Assembly: GCA_944363805.1 (NCBI GenBank)
Contig: CALVVH010000020.1
Coordinates: 1 to 20,496 of the forward strand
Direction of reading: 5' to 3'
DNA: 20,496 nucleotides
Source: an uncultured Bacilli bacterium
GTDB lineage: Bacteria; Bacillota_I; Bacilli_A; RF39; UBA660
Both the position numbers and the translations under genes were made by a program. The notes under the pieces were generated by a model, which saw only the letters and a list, made by a program, of their open reading frames with translations, did no database searches and was not told where the DNA came from. Below, in pieces: positions 6,650 through 15,162 of this stretch (position 1 is its first letter; each line of letters begins with the position of its first letter).

Positions 6650-7597
6650 TTAATTAAATTCTAAATAATATAATGAGTTAAATTGATGTTCTTCGATAAC
6701 TGTTTCCCCTTGATCAGCCTCATGCATAGCTTCAGTTGTAACTAAGAAGTAGGTATGAAATAGATAGTCTCTATTATCACTACTAACTGGATCGTCCCAA
6801 GTTAAATCGATATGTAACCAGTTTCCTTCAAAAAATACTGCATTCCATATATGGCCTGTTGTCGAGTAGACCATTTCTTCTGGGGTCGTTGCTACCTTAA
6901 AATTATCATATCCTAGTCTAGTTAAAAATATTGCCATTAAATCAGTATATCCATTACATGTAGCGTATCCTTCAAATAAAGGCCCATATGCAGTAAAAGA
7001 ATTGTAAGCACTACTATTTTCTTCATTGCGTTCTACATCATATTTCGTGTTATTTACAATATAATCATGAATAGTCTTAATTTTTTCATATCCATCCATT
7101 TGGTCTGTAAGTAGACTTCCTAAAAGTTCATCGACTTTGTTGTTGATCGCAGCAATTTGTTCATCAGTATAAAGATAATATACGGTTAAAGTTATTTCTC
7201 CATTTTCATTTAAACTAGTTTTAATGTTCGTAAAACTATTAAATGGATGAATATAATTATTTAAATGGGTAAGAATGAGTTCATCACTACTAATATCGGA
7301 AACATCTTTTAAACATTTGCTATATTCACTAGGACAATAAAACGTAAATTGTTCCCAGCCATTATTTATAACACTATAATAAATATTTAATATATCCTGA
7401 TAAGAGTAGGGTACATAATCTTCTGTTCTCTGGACAAACAAATAATCTCTATCTTTTGTATATTCATTCCCCGGGCTTATAACGAGCTTTTCTTTACCAC
7501 TAATGGCATCTGCCAAAATATTGGTAACGGGTTCTAAATAAATTGTTGTTACTGCTATTAGTATTATACATACAATTGGAATAATTAGCTTTTTCAT
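6650..7597 (-). CDS. Secreted transglutaminase-like domain protein
   Basis: A 315-residue protein with an N-terminal signal/anchor helix (about 3-22). The C-terminal half has a transglutaminase-like (papain-type) core: FEGYATCNGYTDLMAIF with candidate nucleophile Cys214, STTGHIWNAV with His249, and HIDLTWDDP with Asp264, in the correct order and spacing. Such extracytoplasmic proteins act as cysteine peptidases or cross-linkers. The substrate is unknown. Its start has aggtgat on the minus strand. Its promoter overlaps the terminator of the upstream rpsT gene. Confidence 0.82.
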   Translation of the reverse strand: MKKLIIPIVCIILIAVTTIYLEPVTNILADAISGKEKLVISPGNEYTKDRDYLFVQRTEDYVPYSYQDILNIYYSVINNGWEQFTFYCPSEYSKCLKDVSDISSDELILTHLNNYIHPFNSFTNIKTSLNENGEITLTVYYLYTDEQIAAINNKVDELLGSLLTDQMDGYEKIKTIHDYIVNNTKYDVERNEENSSAYNSFTAYGPLFEGYATCNGYTDLMAIFLTRLGYDNFKVATTPEEMVYSTTGHIWNAVFFEGNWLHIDLTWDDPVSSDNRDYLFHTYFLVTTEAMHEADQGETVIEEHQFNSLYYLEFN

Positions 7598-7615
7598 GGT
7601 ATCACCTATATTAAT

Positions 7616-7644
7616 ATAATAGCAAAAAAAAATAAAGTAAACAA
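7616..7644 (-). promoter_or_regulatory. Promoter of the transglutaminase-like gene
   Basis: Minus strand: -35 TTGTTT (7644-7639), 17-base spacer, extended -10 TGCTATTAT (7624-7616), about 19 bases before the start codon. It overlaps the rpsT terminator hairpin and T-run. Confidence 0.6.
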
Positions 7645-7653
7645 TTGTTACTT
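7622..7653 (-). terminator. rpsT terminator
   Basis: Minus strand: arms aagtaa/ttactt (7653-7648 with 7640-7635) followed by a long T-rich run corresponding to A-rich 7624-7632. It overlaps the last codon and stop of rpsT. Confidence 0.65.
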
Positions 7654-7911
7654 CATATTTTTTACTTTTTGTGTCAATCTTGCTTTTTGTCTATCAGCAG
7701 TATTTTTCTTAATTAAACCTTTGCTAACTGCTTTATCAGTATATTTTTGAATGTCTTTAACTAAATTTTCTGCTTCTTCCTTGTTACCAGCAGCGATTTT
7801 CTTTTCGCAGTTCTTAATAAGGTTTTGAACACGCATCTTAAGTTCATGATTGTTAGCTGTTTTCTTTGCAATAACTTTTACAGCTTTTTTAGAACTTTTA
7901 ATATTTGGCAT
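7648..7911 (-). CDS. rpsT: 30S ribosomal protein S20
   Basis: An 87-residue basic helical protein, the normal length for S20, a primary binder of the 5' domain of 16S rRNA. The N-terminus MPNIKSSKKAVKV and C-terminal segment GLIKKNTADRQKARLTQKV are characteristic. Ribosome binding site aaggag on the minus strand. As in Bacillus, it is divergent from the spoIIP-lepA-hemW block. Confidence 0.95.
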   Translation of the reverse strand: MPNIKSSKKAVKVIAKKTANNHELKMRVQNLIKNCEKKIAAGNKEEAENLVKDIQKYTDKAVSKGLIKKNTADRQKARLTQKVKNMK

Positions 7912-7939
7912 AATCCAGCTCCTTCCTCATTTCTTAATA

Positions 7940-7968
7940 ATTTTAACAAATTATTCCTTTTTTAGCAA
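7940..7968 (-). promoter_or_regulatory. rpsT promoter
   Basis: Minus strand: -35 TTGCTA (7968-7963), 17-base spacer, extended -10 TGTTAAAAT (7948-7940). Predicted leader about 20 bases. Confidence 0.6.
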
Positions 7969-8080
7969 GTATTTTAATAAATATCTATACTATTTTGCTA
8001 AAATATCATTTTTTTGAATTAATTACCTTCCTTCGACATATTATTTAACCCGCTTGTAGTAATATATAGATGTGATGAAT

Positions 8081-9025
8081 ATGAAAGTCAAATTTAAAGG
8101 TCGAAAAAAATTAAGCAGAATTATTTTTAAATTAATTAGTATTATTTTAATACTTGTAGTATCTTTCGGAGGTACTTTTAAAATATTGTATGACAGTATT
8201 AAGATAAATATTGATAATACTGATTATTTACAATATTTAGTAAATGACTCTTTAGGTATATTTTATTTAGAGGATTTAATAAATTTATCTAGTACAGAAT
8301 TTTTACTCAAGTATTCTTTTGGTTTAAATTCATTCAATACTGGTACCAATAATTACGAACTTACTTCTCCAGTATCTTCAGAAATAGAGACTCCTACCAA
8401 TACCAATAAGGACCCAGTTGTCTATATTTATAATTCACATCAAACCGAAAGCTATCGCAGCGATTTTGCTGAAAGTTTCAATATCAATAATACTGTTTAT
8501 ATTGCTAGTTTTATTTTAAAAGAGTATTTAGAAGATTTAGGTATTCCTACTATCGTCGAAGAAAATAATATTGTTGATGTTTTAAATACCAATGGATGGA
8601 AATATGGTAGTAGTTATAAAGCTAGTAGGATATTATTAGAACAAGCTAAAAAAGATCATCCAACTCTTAATTTTTTTATCGATTTACACCGGGATGCCGC
8701 CAGTTATGAAAGGACAATGCTCGAAATAGATGGTCAAAAGTATGCTAAGATTATGTTTGTAGTAGGGCTAAAACATGATAATTACGCTCCCAACTTAGAA
8801 CTCGCCAACAATCTAAATTCCAGAATTTTAAAGTTCAATCCCAATTTAAGTCGGGGTGTAATGCAAAAGGATAATTCGGGAGCTAATGGTATATATAATC
8901 AAGATTTTTCTCCCAATACTATCCTAATTGAAGTGGGAGGCCAATATAATTATATTGAAGAGGTCAATAATACCTTGAAAGTTTTTGCTGAGGTTTTATA
9001 TGATTATTTTGAGGAGCAACAATGA
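8081..9025 (+). CDS. spoIIP: Stage II sporulation protein P-type amidase
   Basis: About 314 residues. N-terminal transmembrane helix (about 13-34), variable linker to about 110, then the SpoIIP amidase domain: YIYNSHQTESY, FFIDLHRDA and ILIEVGGQYN. The His, Glu and His residues in these blocks and the late Glu fit the zinc and catalytic positions of this peptidoglycan amidase, which works with SpoIID during engulfment. The start is ambiguous: GTG 8072, ATG 8075 and ATG 8081 are in frame; 8081 is preferred because a weak gtgat site precedes it. The stop overlaps the next gene by 4 bases (ATGA). The gene order matches Bacillus except that gpr is absent. Confidence 0.88.
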   Translation: MKVKFKGRKKLSRIIFKLISIILILVVSFGGTFKILYDSIKINIDNTDYLQYLVNDSLGIFYLEDLINLSSTEFLLKYSFGLNSFNTGTNNYELTSPVSSEIETPTNTNKDPVVYIYNSHQTESYRSDFAESFNINNTVYIASFILKEYLEDLGIPTIVEENNIVDVLNTNGWKYGSSYKASRILLEQAKKDHPTLNFFIDLHRDAASYERTMLEIDGQKYAKIMFVVGLKHDNYAPNLELANNLNSRILKFNPNLSRGVMQKDNSGANGIYNQDFSPNTILIEVGGQYNYIEEVNNTLKVFAEVLYDYFEEQQ

Positions 9026-9345
9026 AAAAGAAGAAAAATTGGTTTTTACGTTTACTTTTTATTTCCTTTATTGCTTTTCTAGGTTTATATATTGCCTCGA
9101 TTAGTGGTTATTATGAATCGCAAGTGAGCAATAAAGTAGCTTTGACTGATGCTGCTATTAAGGAATTTGAAGAAGATGTCCTCGAAGGTAAAAATGTCGA
9201 TATCAATACATATATCACTGAAGAAAACAAAGATTATTCCAATTCTTTTACTGATGCTGGTGATCGTTTTTCAGAGTCCCTTCAAAAGATATTAACTGAT
9301 GGCATCGGTGGTTTGTGGGATGCAATAAAAGTTTTGTTTTTTTAG
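9022..9345 (+). CDS. Small membrane protein in the yqxA position
   Basis: 107 residues: basic start, one transmembrane helix (about 9-29), then an acidic, helical outside domain ending in a hydrophobic tail (GLWDAIKVLFF). In Bacillus a small single-pass protein, YqxA (DUF3679), lies between spoIIP and lepA, and this gene has the same position, size and topology. Homology to YqxA is inferred from position; sequence similarity alone was not convincing. Translation is coupled to spoIIP through ATGA. Confidence 0.7.
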   Translation: MKKKKNWFLRLLFISFIAFLGLYIASISGYYESQVSNKVALTDAAIKEFEEDVLEGKNVDINTYITEENKDYSNSFTDAGDRFSESLQKILTDGIGGLWDAIKVLFF

Positions 9346-9362
9346 GCTACTTAGTGTATAAT
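9334..9362 (+). promoter_or_regulatory. lepA promoter
   Basis: -35 ttgttt (9334-9339), 17-base spacer, -10 TATAAT (9357-9362), only 17 bases before the lepA start and overlapping the end of the yqxA-like gene. Confidence 0.65.
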
Positions 9363-9379
9363 AGTTGCAGGTGTTAGAA

Positions 9380-11161
9380 ATGAAACAAGCAAATATTAGA
9401 AATTTTTCAATAATTGCCCATATCGATCATGGCAAAAGCACTTTAGCTGACCGAATTTTGGAAATCACTGGTGCAGTTTCTGCTCGGGAAATGAAAGATC
9501 AACTCTTAGATAGTATGGACTTGGAACGGGAAAGAGGTATAACGATTAAACTAAATGCCGTTCGCTTAGAATATAAAGGTTATATTATCAATCTGATTGA
9601 TACTCCTGGCCATGTCGATTTTTCGTATGAAGTTTCGCGAAGTCTTGCCGCCTGTGAAGGTGCTGTTTTAGTAGTAGATGCTGCTCAAGGAATCGAAGCT
9701 CAAACTCTAGCTAATCTTTATCTAGCATTGGATAACGATCTTACTATTATTCCTGTTATCAATAAAATCGATTTACCCAATGCCAACATTCCTAAAGTTA
9801 AACAAGAGTTAATCGATGTATTAGGTTTTAAGGATGAGGATATTATTTTATGTAGTGCTAAAACTGGTGAGGGCATCAACAACATCATCGATGCTGTTAT
9901 AGATCGTATCAATCCCCCAGAAATAAAATTAGATTGTCCAACTCGGGCTTTAGTGTTCGACTCTTATTTTGATTCATACCGGGGAGTTATCCTTTTAGTT
10001 AAAGTTGTTGATGGCACTATCAATATCGGGGATAAGATAAAAATGTTAGCAACCGGTGGAACATTTGAAGTTGTCGAACTTGGTGTTCATACTCCTAAGG
10101 AAGTCAAATATAAAACTCTGAAAAGTGGGGAAGTAGGTTTCATTGCTGCTTCGATTAAGGATATTAGCCTAGTATCCGTCGGTGATACTATTACAACTTT
10201 AAATAATCCGGCAACTGAACCTCTAGCAGGTTATAAAAAAATGAAACCAATGGTTTTCTCAGGTATATTTCCAACAGAAGCAAATAGATACGAAGAACTA
10301 AAAGAAGCCTTAAATAAGTTAAAACTAAATGATGCGGCCTTATCTTTTGAACCAGAAACAAGTGAAGCCTTAGGGTTTGGTTTTCGTATTGGCTTTTTAG
10401 GACTATTACATATGGATGTCATAATTACCCGAATTGAAAGAGAATTTAATATCGGCATTATTGCTACTAGTCCTAGTGTAATTTATAAAGTAACATTGAC
10501 TGATGGATCGCAAGTAGAAGTCGATTCCCCCAATAAAATGCCTGATCGGGCCAAAATATCCCAAATTGAAGAACCATATATCTATACTAATATCATAGCT
10601 CCATCCGAATATGTCGGTGCTATTATGGAACTTTGCCAAAATAAACGCGGCATTTATAAATCGATTGAGTATATCGATGCGACAAGAATCAACGTGCATT
10701 ATGAGATTCCTTTATCAGAAATCGTCTATGATTTTTATGATAAATTAAAAAGTACAACCAAAGGTTATGCCTCTTTCGATTATGAAATTTGTGGCTATCG
10801 AGCTAGCAATTTAGTCAAAATGGATATTTTGCTAAATGGAGAAATTGTCGATGCTCTAAGCGTCATTGTCCATAAGGACTTTGCTTATTCTAAAGGAAGA
10901 GCAGTTGTGACGAAGCTAAAAGAATTGATTCCTCGCCAAATGTTTCAAATACCCATTCAAGCAAGTATTGGTTCTAAAGTAATTGCTAGGGAAAACATCA
11001 GTGCTATGCGCAAAAATGTCTTATCCAAGTGCTATGGTGGTGATGTATCTCGAAAAAGAAAATTATTAGAGCATCAAAAAGAAGGTAAAAAGCGAATGAA
11101 AATGGTAGGAACTGTCGAAGTTCCTCAAGAAGCCTTCTTAGCAGTTTTAGGTGGTGAATAA
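9380..11161 (+). CDS. lepA: Elongation factor 4 (back-translocating GTPase LepA)
   Basis: 593 residues, typical for EF-4, a ribosome-binding GTPase related to EF-G. G1 AHIDHGKST (13-21), G3 DTPGH (74-78), G4 NKID (128-131), the middle domains, and the LepA-specific C-terminus ending [21 protein letters not shown] are all present. The ATG at 9380 is chosen over an upstream TTG at 9365 because aggtg lies 6 bases before it. The stop is one base from the next start, and the ribosome binding site of that gene lies in the last lepA codons. Confidence 0.97.
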   Translation: MKQANIRNFSIIAHIDHGKSTLADRILEITGAVSAREMKDQLLDSMDLERERGITIKLNAVRLEYKGYIINLIDTPGHVDFSYEVSRSLAACEGAVLVVDAAQGIEAQTLANLYLALDNDLTIIPVINKIDLPNANIPKVKQELIDVLGFKDEDIILCSAKTGEGINNIIDAVIDRINPPEIKLDCPTRALVFDSYFDSYRGVILLVKVVDGTINIGDKIKMLATGGTFEVVELGVHTPKEVKYKTLKSGEVGFIAASIKDISLVSVGDTITTLNNPATEPLAGYKKMKPMVFSGIFPTEANRYEELKEALNKLKLNDAALSFEPETSEALGFGFRIGFLGLLHMDVIITRIEREFNIGIIATSPSVIYKVTLTDGSQVEVDSPNKMPDRAKISQIEEPYIYTNIIAPSEYVGAIMELCQNKRGIYKSIEYIDATRINVHYEIPLSEIVYDFYDKLKSTTKGYASFDYEICGYRASNLVKMDILLNGEIVDALSVIVHKDFAYSKGRAVVTKLKELIPRQMFQIPIQASIGSKVIARENISAMRKNVLSKCYGGDVSRKRKLLEHQKEGKKRMKMVGTVEVPQEAFLAVLGGE

Positions 11162-11162
11162 A

Positions 11163-11753
11163 ATGAATGAAGTAACAGAAAAATTGAATCAAATGTTTCC
11201 TAAGCCTCAAAATAGAAAGAAAGTAGTTATTATGTCGAGTCTGACTTTTGGATTAGATGCCGACTCTCTTAGCAAACTTCTTGGTCAAGATAAAGATACT
11301 ATCAACACTGAATTAGTACAACGGAGTGGTTTCGGTACATCGCTTTTAAATAGATGGCATCGTATAACTTCTACTCCTGAAGAATCTCAAGCTAGATTCT
11401 GTGAATTTTTAGAAAGATTATATCAAGCATATGTCCAAAGAGATACTCAAGCATTTAGAAAAATTCTAAGAGAAATCACTGATTATGACTTTAAACAATT
11501 TATAGAAAATCATAAGAAAACCGATAAACTTACTCCTGAAAATATTTTAACTATTTTAAAATATCAAGTGAAGTATGGCTTAGGTATCGCTGATGTTGCT
11601 ACAATTTGTGGGGTAAATCGCAATAGTTACAGTAGCAAAGTACATGCTCTTCTTGAAAGTTATCCCGAATTTCAAGAATACTACGATTGTCTTCAAACTC
11701 TAATTTATCAAAGGACTCTAGAAATTCGCAAAGCGGAGCGTAAACATGTGTAA
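11163..11753 (+). CDS. Unknown helical protein between lepA and hemW, possible two HTH-like modules
   Basis: About 196 residues, soluble and mostly helical, not recognised. Two segments resemble helix-turn-helix elements: residues about 27-45 (LDADSLSKLLGQDKDTI) and about 136-155 (YGLGIADVATICGVNRNSY). The C-terminus is Lys/Arg-rich (LEIRKAERKHV). ATG 11163 is chosen because aggtggtg lies just upstream inside lepA. It overlaps hemW by 8 bases, so it is co-translated with lepA and hemW. In Bacillus hrcA follows hemW in this operon, but this protein does not look like HrcA. A DNA- or RNA-binding role is only a suggestion. Confidence 0.75.
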   Translation: MNEVTEKLNQMFPKPQNRKKVVIMSSLTFGLDADSLSKLLGQDKDTINTELVQRSGFGTSLLNRWHRITSTPEESQARFCEFLERLYQAYVQRDTQAFRKILREITDYDFKQFIENHKKTDKLTPENILTILKYQVKYGLGIADVATICGVNRNSYSSKVHALLESYPEFQEYYDCLQTLIYQRTLEIRKAERKHV

Positions 11754-12825
11754 ATCGGTCTATATTCATATTCCATTTTGTCAAAGCATTTGCTCATATT
11801 GTGATTTTTGTAAATTTATCTATAATGAAAAGTGGGTTGGAGCATATCTAACAGGTCTTAGAAATGAAATTAAAGATCGCTACATGGACGATGAAATTAG
11901 AACGATTTATATTGGAGGTGGGACGCCTTCAGCTTTAAGTGAAGCAGAACTTCGACGATTATTTAAGATAATATCGATATTTAAAACTTCTCAATTAGAA
12001 GAATTTACTTTTGAATGTAATTTGAGTGACATTACTAAAGAACTACTAGTCTTATTAAAATATTATGGGGTAAATCGTCTTAGTATTGGAATTGAGTCAT
12101 TCAATAAGAAAAATTTAGAGTTTATGGAACGCGATGCCAATTTTAACGATGCTGAAGCAAAAATAAAGTTATGTCGAGAATATGGCTTTAATAATATCAA
12201 TATCGATTTGATGTATGCCATACCTGGTGAAACTCTAAAAGATTTGAAAAAAGATATCGAATATTTTCTTAAGTTAAATCCAACACACATTAGTACTTAT
12301 AGTTTGATATTAGAAGAACATACTAAGGCAACTAATGCTAAAGTTAGTTATATTCAAGAAGAGCTAGATTATGAGATGTTTAAATTGATCGAAAAGAAAC
12401 TAAATGGAGCTAACCATTATGAAGTAAGCAATTTTGCAATTCCCGGATATGAGTCTAAGCACAATTTAGTTTATTGGAATAATGAAGAATATTATGGCTT
12501 TGGCCTAGGAGCTGCTGGTTATATCGATGATATAAGATATCAAAATACGAAGAATTTAAAAGAATACCTATTAGGTAATTATGTGGACTCTAGGGAAATA
12601 CTTGGGGAAAAAGAGAAGATGGATTATGAAATTATGTTAGGTCTTCGCAAACTTTCGGGTATAGATATAAAAGAATTTAAAAATAAATATGGCAAAGATA
12701 TTGAAGAAGTGTATAATTTGAAAGAATTATTTAAAAATAAAGATTTAATCAAGAAAAAAGGACATATTTTTATCAATCCGGAAAAGATTTATGTAATGAA
12801 TGAAATATTAATTAAAATAATTTGA
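11746..12825 (+). CDS. hemW: Radical SAM heme chaperone HemW
   Basis: 359 residues. Radical SAM motif CxxxCxxC at 12, 16 and 19 within YIHIPFCQSICSYCDFC, then GGGTP (57-61), RLSIGIESF and NIDLMYAIPGET, as in the HemW/HemN family. HemW carries heme and inserts it into haemoproteins. The downstream-of-lepA position and length favour HemW over the true coproporphyrinogen dehydrogenase HemN, but old annotations call it HemN. Ribosome binding site ggag in the upstream gene. A strong terminator overlaps the stop codon. Confidence 0.9.
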   Translation: MCKSVYIHIPFCQSICSYCDFCKFIYNEKWVGAYLTGLRNEIKDRYMDDEIRTIYIGGGTPSALSEAELRRLFKIISIFKTSQLEEFTFECNLSDITKELLVLLKYYGVNRLSIGIESFNKKNLEFMERDANFNDAEAKIKLCREYGFNNINIDLMYAIPGETLKDLKKDIEYFLKLNPTHISTYSLILEEHTKATNAKVSYIQEELDYEMFKLIEKKLNGANHYEVSNFAIPGYESKHNLVYWNNEEYYGFGLGAAGYIDDIRYQNTKNLKEYLLGNYVDSREILGEKEKMDYEIMLGLRKLSGIDIKEFKNKYGKDIEEVYNLKELFKNKDLIKKKGHIFINPEKIYVMNEILIKII

Positions 12826-12861
12826 CGATTTTAAACAATTTTTGTGTTTAAAATCGTTTTT
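12825..12861 (+). terminator. hemW terminator
   Basis: A perfect 12-bp stem (12825-12836 with 12846-12857, acgattttaaac/gtttaaaatcgt) followed by five T residues. It ends the lepA-hemW unit. The promoter of the next gene overlaps its right arm. Confidence 0.88.
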
Positions 12862-12873
12862 GTATGTTATAAT
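12845..12873 (+). promoter_or_regulatory. Promoter of the AAA ATPase gene
   Basis: -35 tgttta (12845-12850) inside the preceding terminator stem, 17-base spacer, extended -10 tgtTATAAT (12865-12873), 22 bases before the start codon. Confidence 0.6.
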
Positions 12874-12895
12874 GTTATTACAGGTGGTGAGGTAA

Positions 12896-14002
12896 ATGAA
12901 AATACTTAAGTTAAAGATTAATAATTTTGACCTTTGTCATGATGGAGTAACTATCGATTTTTTGCCAGTTGCTAAAAAAACTTTGGAAGATAAAGAATAT
13001 GAACTCATAAAAGTAGCAGATGAATTGTATGTCTATAATACGTTAGCATTAATTGGTAAAAATGCATCTGGTAAAACCACTTTATTACGGTTATTATATA
13101 TTGCTTATGAAATATTATCATACTTTAGGGTTGAAAAATTTAAGTCTTTAATAAAATCAAAGGCTTCTTTTGAGTTGACGTTTATTTATGAGAGAAATTT
13201 ATATTATTATAAAACAGACTTAATAAATGAAGATAATATAGTAAAGTTTAAAAATGAAAAATTATTTTTTAGGGTCTATAACAAGACTTGCCTAAAATAT
13301 ATTTATGATTATTCAAAATATAAAGAAAAGAAAATTACGACGAATTTACCAGAAGATACTTCGATTTTATTCAATGTATTAAAAAAAATAAATACCAAAG
13401 TTCTTTATTATTCTAGCGATGAGTTTGATACAGATATATATTTTAATATTTATAAACTGATAGGTATGAATAATCAAAAGATAATTCAAGATATATTAAA
13501 GTTATTTGATGAACATATAGAAAATATTGAATTAACAGAATTTGACCTTTTTAAAATAACTTATAGTAATAAAGAAGTAGAGATATTGGATCAAAAAGAA
13601 TTGAACGAAAAATTATCGAGTGGGACTTCTAAAGGAATTGCCTTGTTTGTTTATGTAGTATATGCTCTTAGTAATGGAATAGACTTGATAGTAGATGAAA
13701 TAGAGTCGCATTTTCATAGAACACTTGTAGATAATCTTATAAATTTATTTAAAGATAAGGCCGTCAATCGACATGGAGCAACTTTAATTTTTTCTACGCA
13801 TTATCCCGAATTATTGGATCTTTTTAATCGTAGTGATAATATCTTTATTGCGAAAAATGATGGCAAAATATATTTGGAAAATATATATTTAAATTACAAT
13901 GCTCGTAGTGAACTTTTGAAAAGTAAAAGATTTTATAATAATGCTTTTGCCACGAATGTAGATTATGAGAAACTGATGAAATTTAAAGAGGATTTAATGT
14001 AA
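12896..14002 (+). CDS. AAA/ABC-type (OLD-like) ATPase, defence-type
   Basis: 368 residues with Walker A GKNASGKT (54-61), an ABC-like signature region LSSGTSKGI (240-248), Walker B DLIVDEIE (263-270) and switch His in IFSTHYPE (His302). This is the SMC/OLD-like AAA_15/AAA_21 type of ATPase that usually pairs with a nuclease or toxin in phage-defence systems such as AbiL, Septu or PARIS. Ribosome binding site aggtggtgagg precedes the ATG. It overlaps the next gene by one base (TAATG), so the two are translationally coupled. The ATPase looks intact while its partner does not. The defence role is inference from family and pairing. Confidence 0.85.
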   Translation: MKILKLKINNFDLCHDGVTIDFLPVAKKTLEDKEYELIKVADELYVYNTLALIGKNASGKTTLLRLLYIAYEILSYFRVEKFKSLIKSKASFELTFIYERNLYYYKTDLINEDNIVKFKNEKLFFRVYNKTCLKYIYDYSKYKEKKITTNLPEDTSILFNVLKKINTKVLYYSSDEFDTDIYFNIYKLIGMNNQKIIQDILKLFDEHIENIELTEFDLFKITYSNKEVEILDQKELNEKLSSGTSKGIALFVYVVYALSNGIDLIVDEIESHFHRTLVDNLINLFKDKAVNRHGATLIFSTHYPELLDLFNRSDNIFIAKNDGKIYLENIYLNYNARSELLKSKRFYNNAFATNVDYEKLMKFKEDLM

Positions 14003-14282
14003 TGCAGTATCTAGTGATGTGCGAAGGCCCCAATGAAAAGGCGATTATAGATATGGGATTATTCAAAGAATATAATAAAGTAAAAAATAAAATTAGTCCT
14101 AAAAGTTTCGCTAAAAAATATGTGATGTTAAATAGAGAAAGATATAATAATAGTACAGCTTTTTGGAGAGATTTTTATTGTAATAATATAGATTTGCTTG
14201 TAAGAGATATTAAGGAATATAAGAAGTTAAAAAAAAACAGGAAAATTTAAAAGAAGAGTATTTGGCTGATTATTTGGTGTGA
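14002..14282 (+). pseudogene. TOPRIM-like partner of the AAA ATPase, internally deleted and frameshifted
   Basis: The visible frame (14002-14250, 82 residues) starts MQYLVMCEGPNEKAIIDMG, which resembles the first strand and CEGxNE/VEGxxD motif of TOPRIM-like partners of defence ATPases. It then runs straight into a basic helical stretch (EYNKVKNKISPKSFAKKYV...) that looks like the C-terminus of such proteins, so the middle appears deleted. The frame ends soon after a run of nine A at about 14229-14237. With one more A it would continue QENLKEEYLADYLV to TGA at 14280-14282, a natural end. Both lesions rest on my memory of the family and were not tested by alignment. A genuine short protein cannot be excluded. 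Confidence 0.55.
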
Positions 14283-14314
14283 TTTTGGCTATCCTATAAC
14301 TAGGAGTTGAAATT

Positions 14315-14719
14315 ATGCTTACTGATTTGGAAATTTTAAATGGTGAATTATCACCAGTATTTGACATATATAATGATATTTATTCAGTTACAATCGATGA
14401 AGATGTCGATCGCTTAGTGATGGATTATGATGTAAGTGAAGGCTATGTTGTAAACATTATCGATAATGAGTCTTTAAGTGCTGGGGAAAATGAGGTATAT
14501 ATCCAAGTAATTAATGGAGAAGATATAAATACTTATACATTGTTAGTTTATAAAGAGGATAGCACTCCAGTAGTAAATTATGATTATTTAATTGAGCCTT
14601 TGGAAGTGGAAGAAGAAATGCCTGAGTATGTTCCTCCAGTTATCATTGGCAGTTGTACTTTTATAATCATATTAGTTTTCTTTATTTTGTTTCATAAAAA
14701 GAAAGTTCATATAAAATAG
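14315..14719 (+). CDS. Small tail-anchored protein with a cadherin-like beta-sandwich domain
   Basis: 134 residues. Residues 2-81 (LTDLEILNGELSPVFD...YSVTID...GENEVYIQV...INTYTLLVYKE) match the pattern of the bacterial cadherin-like beta-sandwich repeat (PF12733 type) usually found outside the cell. A Pro/Glu linker follows, then a transmembrane helix (about 107-127) and a basic tail KKKVHIK. No signal peptide is present, which is odd for an outward domain: either it inserts as a tail-anchored protein with the N-terminus out, or it is the remnant of a longer surface protein. Ribosome binding site aggag (14302-14306) and a possible -10 tataac (14295-14300) support expression. Confidence 0.65.
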   Translation: MLTDLEILNGELSPVFDIYNDIYSVTIDEDVDRLVMDYDVSEGYVVNIIDNESLSAGENEVYIQVINGEDINTYTLLVYKEDSTPVVNYDYLIEPLEVEEEMPEYVPPVIIGSCTFIIILVFFILFHKKKVHIK

Positions 14720-14738
14720 TTTTATAACTATTTTTTCT
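14713..14738 (+). terminator. Terminator before mscL
   Basis: A 9-bp perfect stem (14713-14721 with 14726-14734, aaaatagtt/aactatttt), 4-base loop, then further T residues. It overlaps the stop codon of the beta-sandwich gene. Confidence 0.75.
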
Positions 14739-14748
14739 TTTAAGTTTA

Positions 14749-14757
14749 TGCTAAAAT
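14749..14757 (+). promoter_or_regulatory. mscL promoter, extended -10
   Basis: tgcTAAAAT, 18 bases before the mscL start. The -35 position (14729-14734, tatttt) falls inside the preceding terminator hairpin and is weak. Confidence 0.5.
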
Positions 14758-14775
14758 TATTATGGATGTGGTAGT

Positions 14776-15162
14776 ATGATTAAAGAATTTAAAAAGTTTA
14801 TTGCTCGTGGTAATGTCTTAGATTTAGCAGTTGGTGTTATCGTCGGTGGAGCATTTTCATCGATTGTTACGAGTTTAGTAAATAATATTTTTACTCCTGT
14901 CATTGGTCTTATTCTAGGGGGTGTCGATTTCAGTGGCCTTTCTATTACTTTTCGGGATACAGAAATTATGTATGGGGCTTTCATTCAAAGTATCATCGAC
15001 TTTTTAATCGTTGCTTTCTGTTTGTTCTTAGTAGTTAAAGTAGTAAATAAAGTAACTGCTAAAAAGGAAAAACAAGAAGAAAAGAAAGATACTAAGAGTG
15101 CAGAAGTAAAAATACTAGAAGAAATAAGGGATATGCTTAAAGATGACATACAAAGCAAGTAA
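14776..15162 (+). CDS. mscL: Large-conductance mechanosensitive channel
   Basis: 128 residues, normal for MscL, the pentameric channel that opens under membrane tension to release solutes during osmotic down-shock. The N-terminal helix and first transmembrane segment (FKKFIARGNVLDLAVGVIVG) are diagnostic. A second transmembrane segment lies at about 70-93. The charged cytoplasmic C-terminal helix (KKEKQEEKKD..LEEIRDML) is present. The end overlaps the next gene by 20 bases. It opens a plus-strand series that continues without clear terminators to 18391. Confidence 0.95.
   Translation: MIKEFKKFIARGNVLDLAVGVIVGGAFSSIVTSLVNNIFTPVIGLILGGVDFSGLSITFRDTEIMYGAFIQSIIDFLIVAFCLFLVVKVVNKVTAKKEKQEEKKDTKSAEVKILEEIRDMLKDDIQSK

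Noticed and set aside
8033..8068. Sporulation-type (sigma-E-like) promoter for spoIIP
   Set aside because: A cATATT-like -35 exists, but no matching -10 occurs at the correct spacing, and AT-rich DNA gives such matches by chance.
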